Source: Devosia sp. (GTDB taxonomy: Bacteria; Pseudomonadota; Alphaproteobacteria; Rhizobiales; Devosiaceae). From it: a stretch of DNA of 39,404 nt. The stretch is from NCBI GenBank assembly GCA_028290245.1, contig JAQGKG010000382.1, positions 1 through 39,404 on the forward strand, in the 5' to 3' direction. A program made the translations under genes and the position numbers. Shown here piece by piece: positions 26,529 to 34,668 of this stretch. Each line of letters starts with the position of its first letter. Position 1 is the first letter of the stretch. The notes below the pieces were generated by a model that was given only the letters and a program-made list of their open reading frames with translations, was not told the origin of the DNA and did no database searches.

Positions 26529-26811
26529 GCTGGAGACCTTCCTGGCCATCCACCTCGATCAGCGTCGCGTAGATCGGCGCTGGGAAGCTCGGATCGTCCA
26601 GCTTGACCGAGAGGTAATCACGCTCGGTTTCCTTGGCGGTCTTCTGCCAGGCGGCGCCCAGTTCAACTGCGCCTGAGTAGAGGCGGAAGTGCGGGCCCTT
26701 GTCCGAGGGATTTTCGACCCGCTCGATGCGCGCCTTGACGTTGAGGTTGAGGGTCTTGATCGTGCCGGTGAAGCCGTTGGCGGTGGTGGTGAAGGTGCCG
26801 ATGGTTGCCAT
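26500..26811 (-). CDS. DUF736 family protein, copy 1
   Basis: A 103-residue protein of a family almost confined to alphaproteobacterial plasmids and ICEs; function unknown. The start MATIGTFTTTANGFTGTIKT and the end YATLIEVDGQEGLQLIWSRP are diagnostic. The second copy at 29755-30069 is nearly identical in the C-terminal half. ATG 26811 is preceded by an AAAGGA site in a leader shared with the other copy. Residues look like a small beta-barrel, which would suit nucleic-acid binding, but this is a guess. Confidence 0.92.
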   Translation of the reverse strand: MATIGTFTTTANGFTGTIKTLNLNVKARIERVENPSDKGPHFRLYSGAVELGAAWQKTAKETERDYLSVKLDDPSFPAPIYATLIEVDGQEGLQLIWSRPNRD

Positions 26812-27679
26812 TTGTCTCATTCCTTTGGTTTCTCGGGCCGCGACCATCGCGCCCTCGATGGCGGTCGACAGACCGAAGGCGCTCGACCCGCACCCGAAGG
26901 GCCAGAATGCAATGGAGGGCTGTCGGGAACGGCTTTGTTGCTCCGCGAGGAATGGCCGCGTAGCGTCCAGGGGAAGAAAGTCGAGACCGGCTGTTGCGGG
27001 GATAAGAGCGAGACCGAGCGCAGCGAGTTCGGCCTTCCGTCAGACCAGCCACATCGAGGACGCGCATGGACGTGCCCGTCGTAGGAACAACCGGAATGCA
27101 GGCAGGCGACCCCATGTCGGTATCGCCTTGCCACCATCGGCAGCGCGCGGTCAGATGATCGCCAAACCGTCTCTTGTCCGGTACCGGCTGCGCCGGGAAT
27201 CCGCCAACCGATGCTGACCCAGCCCCTCTTCATTGCCGATCGACCGGCTGATGGGTGTCGAGGTGGAGATCTTAAGGCGGCGGCTAGCCAACATCGGCAG
27301 GCTGGACGGACGATCCATCCGACAGAGTCAGGCCCGTTGCCGATATTGCGAGTGGGGCACACCGCCGCACTGGTTGCGTCTGACTGGACGCACGAACTGA
27401 CCCAAAGGCCTCCGCGCAGGGTGGGATCTTTTGCCAACTATCAACAAAGAAGAAGTGTCGACTGCCGCACGCGGCGCCATCCGGCTGAACCATAGTCAGC
27501 CCGCCATGGTCGAAGGAGTCTAGCGGGTCTCAAGCAAAATGTCGCCGGCTACCCTACAACCGAAGCAGCCCCATCCTGTTGCAGTCGTATCGGCCGGAAA
27601 CCTCACTTCCTGTGCGAATTGTAATCGATGAAGAAATGTTCTAATGTACCAACAATTCTGACCGCGAAGAGGTTTCGTC
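26812..27679. other. Long gene-free leader of DUF736 copy 1 and Phd/VapC promoter area
   Basis: Nothing convincing is coded in these 868 bases; arginine-, serine- and cysteine-rich frames appear on the minus strand. The part at 26812-27115 is closely similar to the leader of DUF736 copy 2 (30070-30375). A hairpin-prone motif (GCGATGGTCGCGGCCC on the minus strand) lies close to the gene start. The right end (27600-27679) is AT-richer and should hold the promoter of the phd/vapC pair. Confidence 0.5.
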
Positions 27680-27934
27680 ATGACGATCACCACATTATCC
27701 AGCCGGGACTTTCAGCAGAACGCCAACCAGGCGCAGAAGGCTGCCCGGAGTGGCCCGGTCTTTATCACCAACCGGGGTAAGCCGACGCAAGTGCTGCTGA
27801 GCATCGAGGAATACCAAAGGATCACCGGACAGCGCCGGAGCATCGTCGCGGCGTTATCCATGCCGGGACTATCGGATATTGACGCGGAGTTTCCGCGGTC
27901 CGGCGAGCTGCCCCGTCCGGCAGATTTCTCCTGA
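27680..27934 (+). CDS. Phd/YefM family antitoxin (partner of VapC-type toxin)
   Basis: An 84-residue antitoxin: TTLSSRDFQQNANQAQKAA then GPVFITNRGKPTQVLLSIEE, the Phd fold, and an acidic C-terminus (SDIDAEFPRSGELPRPADFS) for toxin binding. Its TGA stop overlaps the toxin ATG by one base, so the two are co-translated. The dimer most likely represses its own promoter. Confidence 0.93.
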   Translation: MTITTLSSRDFQQNANQAQKAARSGPVFITNRGKPTQVLLSIEEYQRITGQRRSIVAALSMPGLSDIDAEFPRSGELPRPADFS

Positions 27935-28359
27935 TGTTTGTGCTCGATACCAATGTGATTTCCGAGCTGCGCAAGGCCGGCGACGGCAAGGCGGACACTA
28001 ATGTCGTCGCATGGCTGGACAGCGTGGACGCCGCGACATTCTACCTGTCGGCGGTGACGCTCATGGAGCTTGAACTCGGCATTCTGTTGCTGGAGCGGCG
28101 CGACCCGAACCAGGGCGCCCGCCTGCGCACCTGGATGGATCGCCATATCGTCCCTGAATTTGCCGAGCGGACCTTGCCTGTGGATATGGCCGTAGCCTTG
28201 CGGTGCGCCCGGCTTCATGTGCCCAACCCCTGCGCCGAACGGGACGGTTTCATTGCGGCGACGGCACTGGTGCATGGGATGACGATCGTCACACGCAATG
28301 TGGCCGACTTCGAGTCGACTGGGGTCAAGATCATCAATCCCTGGCACCACTCACCCTAG
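27934..28359 (+). CDS. VapC/FitB-type PIN domain toxin
   Basis: A 141-residue PIN-domain ribonuclease. The acidic active-site residues appear as D4 in MFVLDTNVISEL, the glutamate in LMELELGIL, the aspartate in CAERDGFIAATAL and the later THGMTIVTRNVADFE-like strand (HGMTIVTRNVADFESTG). Family members cut tRNA or rRNA in the cytoplasm. Paired with the Phd-type antitoxin just upstream. Confidence 0.94.
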   Translation: MFVLDTNVISELRKAGDGKADTNVVAWLDSVDAATFYLSAVTLMELELGILLLERRDPNQGARLRTWMDRHIVPEFAERTLPVDMAVALRCARLHVPNPCAERDGFIAATALVHGMTIVTRNVADFESTGVKIINPWHHSP

Positions 28360-28477
28360 TAAGGTGGGTCCGATCGATTGCCGATCGTCGTCGTAGGCTG
28401 CGGGTAAGCATGCGCAGGCGGATCGGGGAAGGCTCGCCTTCCCCCGTTACTATTGGAGCTTGGAAAATCAGGCCGCT

Positions 28478-28681
28478 TCACGCCAGATCGGCGCAAAGCA
28501 GCGCTGACCCAATCTCAGAGACGAGTTTCTCCTGTGCCCGCTCGGCCCTGTCCTTGGCGTAGCGACTGAGATCGCGGCCGACGCGGTTCGGTTTCGCCAT
28601 CCAGTGGATATGCTCGTGGCTGAGGACAGAGACGTAGGAGCCGCATGTGAAACGGCACCAGAATGTGATCCCACCTGCCAC
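28478..28681 (-). pseudogene. ArdC C-terminal (zincin) fragment
   Basis: The frame contains SHEHIHWMAKPNRVGRDLSR then YAKDRAERAQEKLVSEIGSA, matching the HExxH metallopeptidase part of the intact ArdC at 30740-31666 (AHETVHWTAPTHRANRDLSR). It ends shortly after CADLA at a stop, and the N-terminal domain is absent; recognisable similarity begins near 28625. It is a separate, diverged ArdC remnant rather than a recent copy. Confidence 0.75.
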
Positions 28682-28760
28682 TACGATTCAATGGGTTATC
28701 GCGCCGATCGGCGCCGAGACCCCGCGCCGTTTCACAGCCGAAACACACACGCGACGGCCG

Positions 28761-29107
28761 TCACCGTGCTCGTGTCATGGTTTGCATGCCATCGAGTAGT
28801 TGTTCAATCGCAAATTTCCAGGCGTGTTCGGGGCGATAGCCCCCCCTCGAGCGCTTCGCCCGCTGCAGTTCCAACTCATGCGGCCAATGGATATTTTTCG
28901 TGATCGAAAGCCAAACGCCAAAAACGGCGCGTTGTCGCTCCACCAATCCTGATCAGTCAGTGCACTTACCTGTCCCACTGCGAGCTGGTTGGCGTTCGCC
29001 TGAGCAAGGGATGCGACCACGACGAGGATGTGCGTCAGGGCGCTGTCGAGGTCCACATCGCTCAAACCCATACCTTCGAGCGCGCTCAATTCATACTCGT
29101 ACTTGGC
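28761..29107 (-). pseudogene. TetR family regulator, C-terminal remnant
   Basis: The ligand-binding half of a TetR protein can be followed through three frames: AKYEYELSALEGMGLSDVDL and ALTDQDWWSDNAPFLAF, then FDHEKYPLAA-stop-VGTAAGEAL, then RPEHAWKFAIEQLLDGMQTM. At least two frameshifts and one in-frame TGA separate them. The DNA-binding N-terminus is missing, cut off where the toxin fragment begins (near 29107). Confidence 0.7.
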
Positions 29108-29372
29108 CATCGTCCCAGGCCCAAGTAAATCCAGAGTCGAAGTTCTGCCTCGGGGCCCGCTCGGCGTTTCTCGATGGCCGGCACCTCGGCGGCGAAGCGT
29201 CCTGCCTCTGGCTGTTTGGTGGTGATCGGAAAGAACAGGACCAGATCGCCTTCCAGAAGTGCAAGCCGAACGGGCGGTGTTTGCGTCCTTCGGTCTCGCC
29301 ATGAACATCCTCACGTGCCCAGAGATAGGGATAACGGATGACGCTGGCAGTCTGGATATCCTCGAAGCTCAT
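29105..29372 (-). pseudogene. PemK-like toxin, frameshifted and truncated
   Basis: The start MSFEDIQTASVIRYPYLWAR and GRKHRP match the toxin at 16557-16976. Near 29271 one base appears lost, because adding one G restores the family sequence (RLALLEGDLVLFFPITTKQP, then AAEVPAIEKRRAGPEAELRL). The gene then ends abruptly at the TetR remnant, losing its C-terminal third. The ATG still overlaps the antitoxin stop (ATGA). The toxin should be inactive. Confidence 0.75.
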
Positions 29373-29638
29373 GGCCGTGTGGCCTCGTCGGATTCAGCAT
29401 AGGCCTCCACCGCATCCTCAAATTCTGACAGCAAGCTTTCAGGCATGGTATCGATGGTGCCTGCGGCGCGTCGGTCGGCGCTGCCGCGTAGGCGCCGATA
29501 GTCCTCGATGTTGAGGAGCACCAGCCTCGGCTTGTTGCGCTGTGTAATGGTGACGGGATGGCGCATGGCCTCCGCGATGATGTCGCCGGACTTGCGCGAC
29601 AGATCACTGGTCGAATAAGTGCCGTCTGCCTTGGCCAT
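29369..29638 (-). CDS. Phd/YefM family antitoxin with dead toxin partner
   Basis: An 89-residue intact antitoxin: STSDLSRKSGDIIAEAMRHP then VTITQRNKPRLVLLNIEDYR, with an acidic C-terminus. Its toxin is a pseudogene, so it survives as an orphan. Three ATGs in a row follow AGGAG; I choose the third (29638), 6 bases after it. The operator repeat at 29664-29680 is intact. It may still repress itself or neutralise related toxins from other replicons. Confidence 0.87.
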   Translation of the reverse strand: MAKADGTYSTSDLSRKSGDIIAEAMRHPVTITQRNKPRLVLLNIEDYRRLRGSADRRAAGTIDTMPESLLSEFEDAVEAYAESDEATRP

Positions 29639-29663
29639 CATCATCTCCTGGATTTGCTGCTAA

Positions 29664-29680
29664 TGCTGTACATTACAGCA
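29664..29680. promoter_or_regulatory. Antitoxin operator, TGCTGTA-CAT-TACAGCA
   Basis: A perfect 7-base inverted repeat with a 3-base spacer, about 25 bases before the antitoxin start. It contains the same CTGTA-N3-TACAG core as the site at 17276-17288. Confidence 0.65.
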
Positions 29681-29718
29681 GTGCGGAGCGGGTCGCAATC
29701 GCTTTCAGGAAGGCTGAG

Positions 29719-29740
29719 GGCCCCGCCCTGCGGCGGAGCC
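29719..29740. terminator. Hairpin after DUF736 copy 2
   Basis: Arms GGCCCCGCC and GGCGGAGCC pair with one mismatch around a 4-base loop, 15 bases beyond the DUF736 stop on the minus strand. It is placed like the hairpin after copy 1; no T-run. Confidence 0.35.
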
Positions 29741-29754
29741 TTCTCGCCGGGATA

Positions 29755-30069
29755 TCAGTCCCGGTTCGGCCGGGACCAGATCAGCTGCAGGCCTTCCTCA
29801 CCTTCGACCTCGATCAGGGTGGCATAGATCGGGGCGGGGAAGCTCGGATCATCCAGCTTGACCGAGAGGTAGTCGCGGTCCGTCTCCTTGGCGGTCTTCT
29901 GCCAGGCCGCGCCGAAGTCGACAGTGCCGCAGAGGACGCGGAAGTCGGGGCCTTTGTCGGAGGTGCGTTCGATACGAACGATCTTGGCTTTGACGTTGAG
30001 GTTGAGGGTCTTGATCGTGCCAGCGAAGCCGGAGGTGCCGTTTGCGGTGAAGGTGCCGATGGTTGCCAT
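29755..30069 (-). CDS. DUF736 family protein, copy 2
   Basis: A 104-residue paralogue of the protein at 26500-26811, sharing FGAAWQKTAKET/AAWQKTAKETERDY-type core and the terminal QLIWSRPNRD. Differences cluster in the first 20 residues (TANGTSGFAGTIKT here). ATG 30069 is preceded by ACAAAGGAATACGAC. The frame is open far upstream but that part belongs to the conserved untranslated leader. Confidence 0.92.
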   Translation of the reverse strand: MATIGTFTANGTSGFAGTIKTLNLNVKAKIVRIERTSDKGPDFRVLCGTVDFGAAWQKTAKETDRDYLSVKLDDPSFPAPIYATLIEVEGEEGLQLIWSRPNRD

Positions 30070-30739
30070 TGTCGTATTCCTTTGTGTTTCTCGGGCCGCG
30101 ACCACCGCGACCTCGATGGCGGTCGACAGACCGGAGGCGATCGACCCGCACCCCGACGGGGCCGGAATGAAATGCAGGGCGACTGGGTGAGACTTTCTTG
30201 GCCCGCGAGGAATGGGCGCGCAGCGGCCAGGGGAAGAAAGTCGAGGCCGGGCGTTGCGGGGATAAGAGCGAGACTGAGCGCAGCGAGTTCGGCCTTCGGT
30301 CAGACCAGCCACATCGAGGACGCAGGTGGGGGTGCCCGTCGCAGAAGCCACAGGAATGCGGACAGGCGACCCTTCATCGGCATCACCGTCCAATCCCACC
30401 CACGCCCAGGCACAATCCCAACGCGACCTCCCCGCCATGCCACGTCTGGCGCCAGACACTCCGACAACGAAAACGAAACCCTTCTGCCGTCTCCTTGTCA
30501 GTCGATGAACCGGGCAGCAGTAGAAATGCAGACAGGCCGAACCCGCCGGCATCGGCATGCTGAATCGAGCCTCTCCCGATCGAACAAACCCTGCCCGATC
30601 GAGATCGGGGTATTGCGCAGCGTTCTGAGCACCCCAAACCGACCGCTCCAACCCGCTGTAGGGGATAGTAGGGAGCAGGGCGGCCCGACCGCAGTCGCGG
30701 AGAAAGTGGTCACCCCCATCGACGGCAAAGCATGCACCA
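30070..30739. other. Gene-free leader of DUF736 copy 2
   Basis: Between the DUF736 start and the ArdC stop there are 670 bases with no convincing gene. The half nearest the gene (30070-30375) matches the leader of copy 1. The sequence CGAGCGCAGCGAGTTCGG-like block (30270-30300) with GTTGCGGGGATAAGAGCGAG before it is almost unchanged in both. The far half shows nothing recognisable. Confidence 0.5.
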
Positions 30740-31666
30740 TCATGCTGCCTCCGCAACCGTGGTCGCCTGCGGCTGCAAGTCATGGAGATAAGTCACGGCC
30801 CGTTGCGCATGCGCGGCGGCCGAGAAGATAAACCGTTTGTCGTTCGAAAGGACGTTCAGCCAGTTCGAGAGGTAACTCGCGTGATCTGGACGTGGCTCCA
30901 GCTCGGGGACGATGCCGAGATCGGCGCATAGGAAAACCGAACCCAGTTCGGCGACCAGTTCTTCGCGACTGCGCTCGCTGCAATCCCTGTGGTAGCGACT
31001 GAGATCGCGGTTCGCTCGATGGGTTGGCGCTGTCCAGTGCACGGTCTCGTGCGCTCTGATCGCCACAAAAGACTCGGCGTCGCGGAAGCTCTCGAACACC
31101 GGGAGCTGGATGTGGTCGGAGCCCGGCGCGTAATAGGCCTGCGACCCGCCGTAAACGAGCTTGGCGCCCGTGGCATCGAAGAACGCATCGGCATGGGCTA
31201 TGCGCGCCAACGGCTCGATTGTCGGCGCGGCTGCACCATAATAATGGCCCGGCAGATCATCGATTTGATCGACGTTGAACACCGAATAAGCCTTGAGAAA
31301 CGGGATACCCCGCTCCACCTCATCGCCCCGGTCATCGGTTTCAGTCTTGGTGAACTGGCTGGCATAGACGACGGTCGAGCCCGTCTCGCCCTTGCGAACG
31401 TGGCCGCCCAGTTCCACGCTTTGCTTGAACGTCATCCAGAATGGCGACACGAAGCCGCGCGCGACCGCCTCCGACCATAAGAGCAGAACATTGATGCCCT
31501 GATAGGGCGTTCCGTTGTAGCGCAGGGGCCTCGTGACGCGACCGGCCAGATTTCCGGCGCTCCATGGCTTGACCCATGGGCGGACGCCCTGCTCCAGATC
31601 CGCAACGATGCGGTCGGTGATCTTGGCGTAAATGTCGACCCGGGGTTTGTTCTCTTTTCTGTTCAT
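30740..31666 (-). CDS. ardC: ArdC-like antirestriction protein
   Basis: A 308-residue protein. Residues about 8-130 are the ArdC ssDNA-binding domain (DIYAKITDRIVADLEQGVRP, PLRYNGTPYQGINVLLLW) and residues about 150-290 the zincin-like peptidase domain with HETVHW (HExxH) and EELVAELGSVFLCADLG. ArdC-type proteins protect incoming plasmid DNA from restriction in a new host. ATG 31666 has GGAGG 8-12 bases upstream. A leader hairpin (GGCCGCGA-TGG-TCGCGGCC) lies just before it. A fragment of a second ArdC is at 28478-28681. Confidence 0.93.
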   Translation of the reverse strand: MNRKENKPRVDIYAKITDRIVADLEQGVRPWVKPWSAGNLAGRVTRPLRYNGTPYQGINVLLLWSEAVARGFVSPFWMTFKQSVELGGHVRKGETGSTVVYASQFTKTETDDRGDEVERGIPFLKAYSVFNVDQIDDLPGHYYGAAAPTIEPLARIAHADAFFDATGAKLVYGGSQAYYAPGSDHIQLPVFESFRDAESFVAIRAHETVHWTAPTHRANRDLSRYHRDCSERSREELVAELGSVFLCADLGIVPELEPRPDHASYLSNWLNVLSNDKRFIFSAAAHAQRAVTYLHDLQPQATTVAEAA

Positions 31667-31941
31667 TTTCAGAACCTCCATGGGGAGGCCGCGACCATCG
31701 CGGCCCGTCACGGTGGTCCAGAGCGCTGGACCACGAGGTCGGCGCATCCGGTTGGAAACGATCGGAACGATGGTGCCCATCGCATCCGGGCCGAAACGCC
31801 AGTGGAGGACGGCAAGGCCGTTGCGCGGGCGGAGAGTCCAGAGCAGGACCACCATCCGGGACGGGCTGCAATGGGCGCCGATCCCAGTCCCCTTTCCTCG
31901 CCTCTTTGTCCGGTTTTCTGGGTTGGGTTTGAACATGAGAA

Positions 31942-31968
31942 CAGGCCGGTCCGTGCAGAACCGGCCTG
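31942..31968 (-). terminator. Hairpin, second of a tandem pair
   Basis: Perfect 9-base arms CAGGCCGGT and ACCGGCCTG around 9 bases, followed on the minus strand by TTCTC. It lies 50 bases after the stop of the gene at 32020. Confidence 0.4.
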
Positions 31969-31991
31969 CCGGTTGGGATCGAAGAGAAGAA

Positions 31992-32011
31992 GGCGGGGCC
32001 GGAGCCCCGCC
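31992..32011 (-). terminator. Hairpin after the 195-residue unknown gene
   Basis: Perfect 8-base arms GGCGGGGC and GCCCCGCC with a 4-base loop; on the minus strand the pyrimidine-rich tract TTCTTCTCTTC follows, as in an intrinsic terminator. It is 8 bases beyond the gene's stop. Confidence 0.6.
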
Positions 32012-32019
32012 TGCTCCAG

Positions 32020-32607
32020 CTACCCCAAGGCTGCCATCTGGAGTTCAGTGGCCTGAAGGCTGACAGTCTCGCCGGGGTTCTCGACCTGGCGTTCGAAGGG
32101 CTTCCAGCTTTCACCGACGGCATGTTCGTAGGCAGCTACGGCGCCCTCGGCGGCCATCCGGAGGGCATGGGATTGAAGACCCATGTCGGCTGCGAATTCA
32201 CGCTTGCGCTGCGCGTTGCTGTCAAAGCCTACCGGACCACCACGGTCCTCATCGCGGGCGTCGTTGGCGAGTTTCGCCGTGGCGTCCCTGGCCTCGCTCA
32301 CCGCCCGGGAGTAGAATTGGCCGGCCCCATGGGCGGAACCGACATAGGCGCCGACAATGCGCTGCAGGTGGATCTGCATGGCCCGATCGCTCAGGCCGTC
32401 CCGGAGGGCATCGGCAGTTTCGATGATGAACCGTTCATGCAGATCACGGATACCGTCGCTGTCGAGGACCGGAAGCCCAAAGCTTTCCGCGATGAGGGAG
32501 GCTTGATTAGCGTCGGGGCAGACGAGGCGGACCATTTCGAGGGTGGTGCCGCGACGGAGCGGAACGACACGGGCGCTGGAGTGGGTGGAGCGGGCGGTTT
32601 TGGTCAT
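32020..32607 (-). CDS. Hypothetical protein of the ArdC neighbourhood
   Basis: A 195-residue soluble protein that I do not recognise. It is mostly helical in composition: LHERFIIETADALRDGLSDR, then AMQIHLQRIVGAYVGSAHGAG, and an acidic middle (DARDEDRGG). No membrane segment, cysteine pair or catalytic motif is visible. ATG 32607 follows GAAAGGA in a leader resembling those of DUF736. Two hairpins behind it suggest a transcript of its own. Confidence 0.7.
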   Translation of the reverse strand: MTKTARSTHSSARVVPLRRGTTLEMVRLVCPDANQASLIAESFGLPVLDSDGIRDLHERFIIETADALRDGLSDRAMQIHLQRIVGAYVGSAHGAGQFYSRAVSEARDATAKLANDARDEDRGGPVGFDSNAQRKREFAADMGLQSHALRMAAEGAVAAYEHAVGESWKPFERQVENPGETVSLQATELQMAALG

Positions 32608-32994
32608 CTGGGAAGTCCTTTCTGGTTTCTCCCTTGGAGCGATCCGGCCCTTGCCGGTCTTCCCTTCGGGTGCGGTCACACCGAACCGGCGTCCGCTGGA
32701 CACTGCAGGGTCCGGAACCTGCCAGGCGAGCAGGGTTGGGATGCGGAACAAGCAGGGCTTAAGCCCTCGCGCGGGACGCAGCCTGGCCTTGCCGAGATCG
32801 GCGGGTTCCGGCCGCGAAGCGGCTTGGCCTTGCAGGGAACAGCAGCCGGTTCAGACCGCAGCAAACCCGAGGGGATGACCGACAAGGGACGGTCCAGGGG
32901 TGGAGATGCAGCTAGAGGATCAGGGCCAGAAGCGGTCGCCCGTCTTCATGACAGGATCAGGTTCCGCAAATGCGGTCCCATTTGAAACACCCGC
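32608..32994. other. Gene-free leader
   Basis: A stretch of 387 bases upstream of the 195-residue gene and after the five-gene operon. Frames here are short or have unnatural composition. It begins with GGGAGAAACCAGAAAGGA (minus strand), like the DUF736 leaders, and has several GC-rich stems. The promoter is probably within it. Confidence 0.45.
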
Positions 32995-33321
32995 CTATGC
33001 CGCAAGGCTTGCAGCAATCCCATTTCGGAAGCGGAATGCCGCTATCGCCGCATCCTGATGGATGAGCTTGCGCGTCACGGCATCGACCTCCGATTGCCGG
33101 GCAAAGGTCAGGGCTGAGAGATTGTCCTGATAGAGCCGTTCGTCGGCACTGGTCCATGTCGATCGGTTTTGGCCAGAATGCCGGGATCTGGCGCGGAAGG
33201 TGACTGCCAGGCGGCCGGTGCGAAGGGCGATCTGGCGTTCGATGAGACGCAGATGGTTCTGGGTCTGGCGACGGGCTGTCTCCATGCATACCGGCCTGGT
33301 GAAGTCGTCGGTGGACATCAT
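32995..33321 (-). CDS. Hypothetical protein, fifth gene of overlap-coupled operon
   Basis: A 108-residue basic, helix-rich protein (RRQTQNHLRLIERQIALRTG, then SADERLYQDNLSALTFARQS). Family not recognised. ATG 33321 overlaps the stop of the preceding gene by 4 bases (ATGA), which fixes the start even though no separate ribosome site is visible. Confidence 0.6.
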   Translation of the reverse strand: MMSTDDFTRPVCMETARRQTQNHLRLIERQIALRTGRLAVTFRARSRHSGQNRSTWTSADERLYQDNLSALTFARQSEVDAVTRKLIHQDAAIAAFRFRNGIAASLAA

Positions 33322-33599
33322 GACATTGCCGTCCGCAACCGCCCCTGCCGTAGATGCCGAGATGCCGGCCAATCCGGGAAGCGGCTTTCGTCGGGAGTAT
33401 AGGCGTTGGACAAATCGACCAATGCAATTGATGCTGCCATGTCCGGGCCAGCGACCGCCCAGTCGATGAGGGCAGAATGCGCGCCGAGATATTTACGCAT
33501 ATTCTGTGTCAGCATGGCGTCGAGAACACCGCCGATCTCCGTACCCGGATTGGCATCGGCTTCGATGATGAGATGAACGGCGACGATATAGCTTGTCAT
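33318..33599 (-). CDS. Hypothetical protein, fourth gene of the operon
   Basis: A 93-residue protein: MTSYIVAVHLIIEADANPGT, then IGGVLDAMLTQNMRKYLGAH and WAVAGPDMAASIALVDLSNA. The pattern suggests an alpha/beta ferredoxin-like small fold (strand, helix, strand), but no family is recognised. Its ATG overlaps the stop of the 63-residue frame (ATGA), and its stop overlaps the next start the same way. Confidence 0.7.
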   Translation of the reverse strand: MTSYIVAVHLIIEADANPGTEIGGVLDAMLTQNMRKYLGAHSALIDWAVAGPDMAASIALVDLSNAYTPDESRFPDWPASRHLRQGRLRTAMS

Positions 33600-33787
33600 G
33601 ATCGGGGTTTCTTTCGGCATGTAGTGTCCGCAATCGGCGCACAGACACGGCCCGTCTCCAGGCGTCGCGGCCGGTGAACTGGGCGGAATAGCGGGGGTGC
33701 CAGACGGTGAGGATCGGCCGCGTGCCAGCCATGTCGGATGACACGCGCCAATCCCCTGGCGATGCGTTTCCAGGGCATGACGATCAC
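33596..33787 (-). CDS. Small basic hypothetical protein, third gene of the operon
   Basis: A 63-residue arginine-rich frame (WKRIARGLARVIRHGWHAAD, ending RVCAPIADTTCRKKPRS). Composition alone would not support it. However, its GTG overlaps the stop of the DUF7007-like gene (GTGA) and its stop overlaps the next ATG (ATGA), so it exactly fills the gap between two genes. Competing frames in the same stretch also look partly natural, so an old frameshift here is the alternative. Confidence 0.45.
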   Translation of the reverse strand: MIVMPWKRIARGLARVIRHGWHAADPHRLAPPLFRPVHRPRRLETGRVCAPIADTTCRKKPRS

Positions 33788-34668
33788 CGGTTCCAGCCGA
33801 TGAAGCTCGACGGACCATCGTAAAGACGGTGGCGGGACCCATCGATGACGAAACCGAAACGACCGCCGCTCGTGCCGTATTCAGCACTCGGAACGAGATA
33901 GCGGCGCGTATCCTGCTGGCCGGTGCGATCGCCGCCAACCGTCGCGATGACTTCGGTGAAGCCAGGTTCGTGGTCGCAAAGTATCGCCGACACGACGATC
34001 CAGTCGGCACCATGGCGCCTGTGGAACGCGCGACGATCTTTCTCGACGGACTGCCCCGCATCGAGCACCTTGCCGTGGATATGCTCCCAGGCGTGCGGCT
34101 GGTCGTCCCGAAGTGTCTGGTCGGCGGCGGCCTTCTCCAAATCGGTGAACAGATCGGGGAACGCCTGGGCGACAGCGGCCCAGCAGCAATCTTCCTCATA
34201 GAACCCATCCGCCGCGCGCAGCAGCGGATGAACCTTCTCATTGCGCGCGGGATCGAGATGAAATCCACCATGACCCGCGGTTGAATGACAGATGACGCCC
34301 TCGGCATAGACCGTCGCGCCTTGTGATGGTCCCCATGGCGTATGAGCGCGAGAGGCAATGTCACGCCGGCCAAGGGCAACGCGCTGCTGCTGGTGCAGAG
34401 CGTTCTCTTCAACGCGGGAGCGAAACGCTGCCTCGTCGGCGAGGTCGCCCGCACGGCCGTAGAAATCGGAACGTGTCCAATCGGCAAGCGGGCGGGCAAG
34501 GCGCCAGCCCGTGGCCAGATAGTGCCCGCCATCGCGGCCCGGCACCATGGCGAAGGCGTTGTCGGCGACCAGAGCGACAGGAAAGCCCTCGGCGCTGCGA
34601 CCAAACAAAGCCTCCGGATAGGCGGGGATTCGGGCGGTGCCGGGTATTTTGTGAAGGGCGGCGGTCAT
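33784..34668 (-). CDS. DUF7007-like protein, second gene of the operon
   Basis: A 294-residue protein. I match it from memory to a plasmid/ICE family annotated as DUF7007. Distinctive blocks are HTPWGPSQGATVYAEGVICH, STAGHGGFHLDPARN, FYEEDCCWAAVAQAFPDLF, and the ending GRFGFVIDGSRHRLYDGPSS. The clustered histidines, aspartates and cysteines (CHSTAGHGGFHLD, EEDCCW, CDHEPGF) could form a metal or catalytic site; no function is known to me. ATG 34668 overlaps the stop of the previous gene (ATGA). Confidence 0.8.
   Translation of the reverse strand: MTAALHKIPGTARIPAYPEALFGRSAEGFPVALVADNAFAMVPGRDGGHYLATGWRLARPLADWTRSDFYGRAGDLADEAAFRSRVEENALHQQQRVALGRRDIASRAHTPWGPSQGATVYAEGVICHSTAGHGGFHLDPARNEKVHPLLRAADGFYEEDCCWAAVAQAFPDLFTDLEKAAADQTLRDDQPHAWEHIHGKVLDAGQSVEKDRRAFHRRHGADWIVVSAILCDHEPGFTEVIATVGGDRTGQQDTRRYLVPSAEYGTSGGRFGFVIDGSRHRLYDGPSSFIGWNR

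Larger units (their letters stand above)
31667..32019. other. ArdC leader and tandem hairpins
   Basis: No gene is apparent in these 353 bases. Close to ArdC is a perfect 8-base-pair hairpin (GGCCGCGA-TGG-TCGCGGCC on the minus strand, about 31690-31710). Two more perfect stems (31942-31968 and 31992-32011) follow the stop of the upstream gene and look like its terminators. Confidence 0.5.

Noticed and set aside
29755..30783. A 342-codon minus-strand frame ending in DUF736 copy 2
   Set aside because: Only its last 104 codons are DUF736; the rest is arginine/serine-rich leader sequence that also occurs before copy 1, where it is in a different frame from the gene.
33493..33744. Alternative 83-codon frame starting MSSDMAGTRPILTVW, and the frame with CADCGHY
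   Set aside because: Both contain natural-looking pieces but neither joins its neighbours by stop/start overlap as the 63-residue frame does; an ancient frameshift cannot be excluded.
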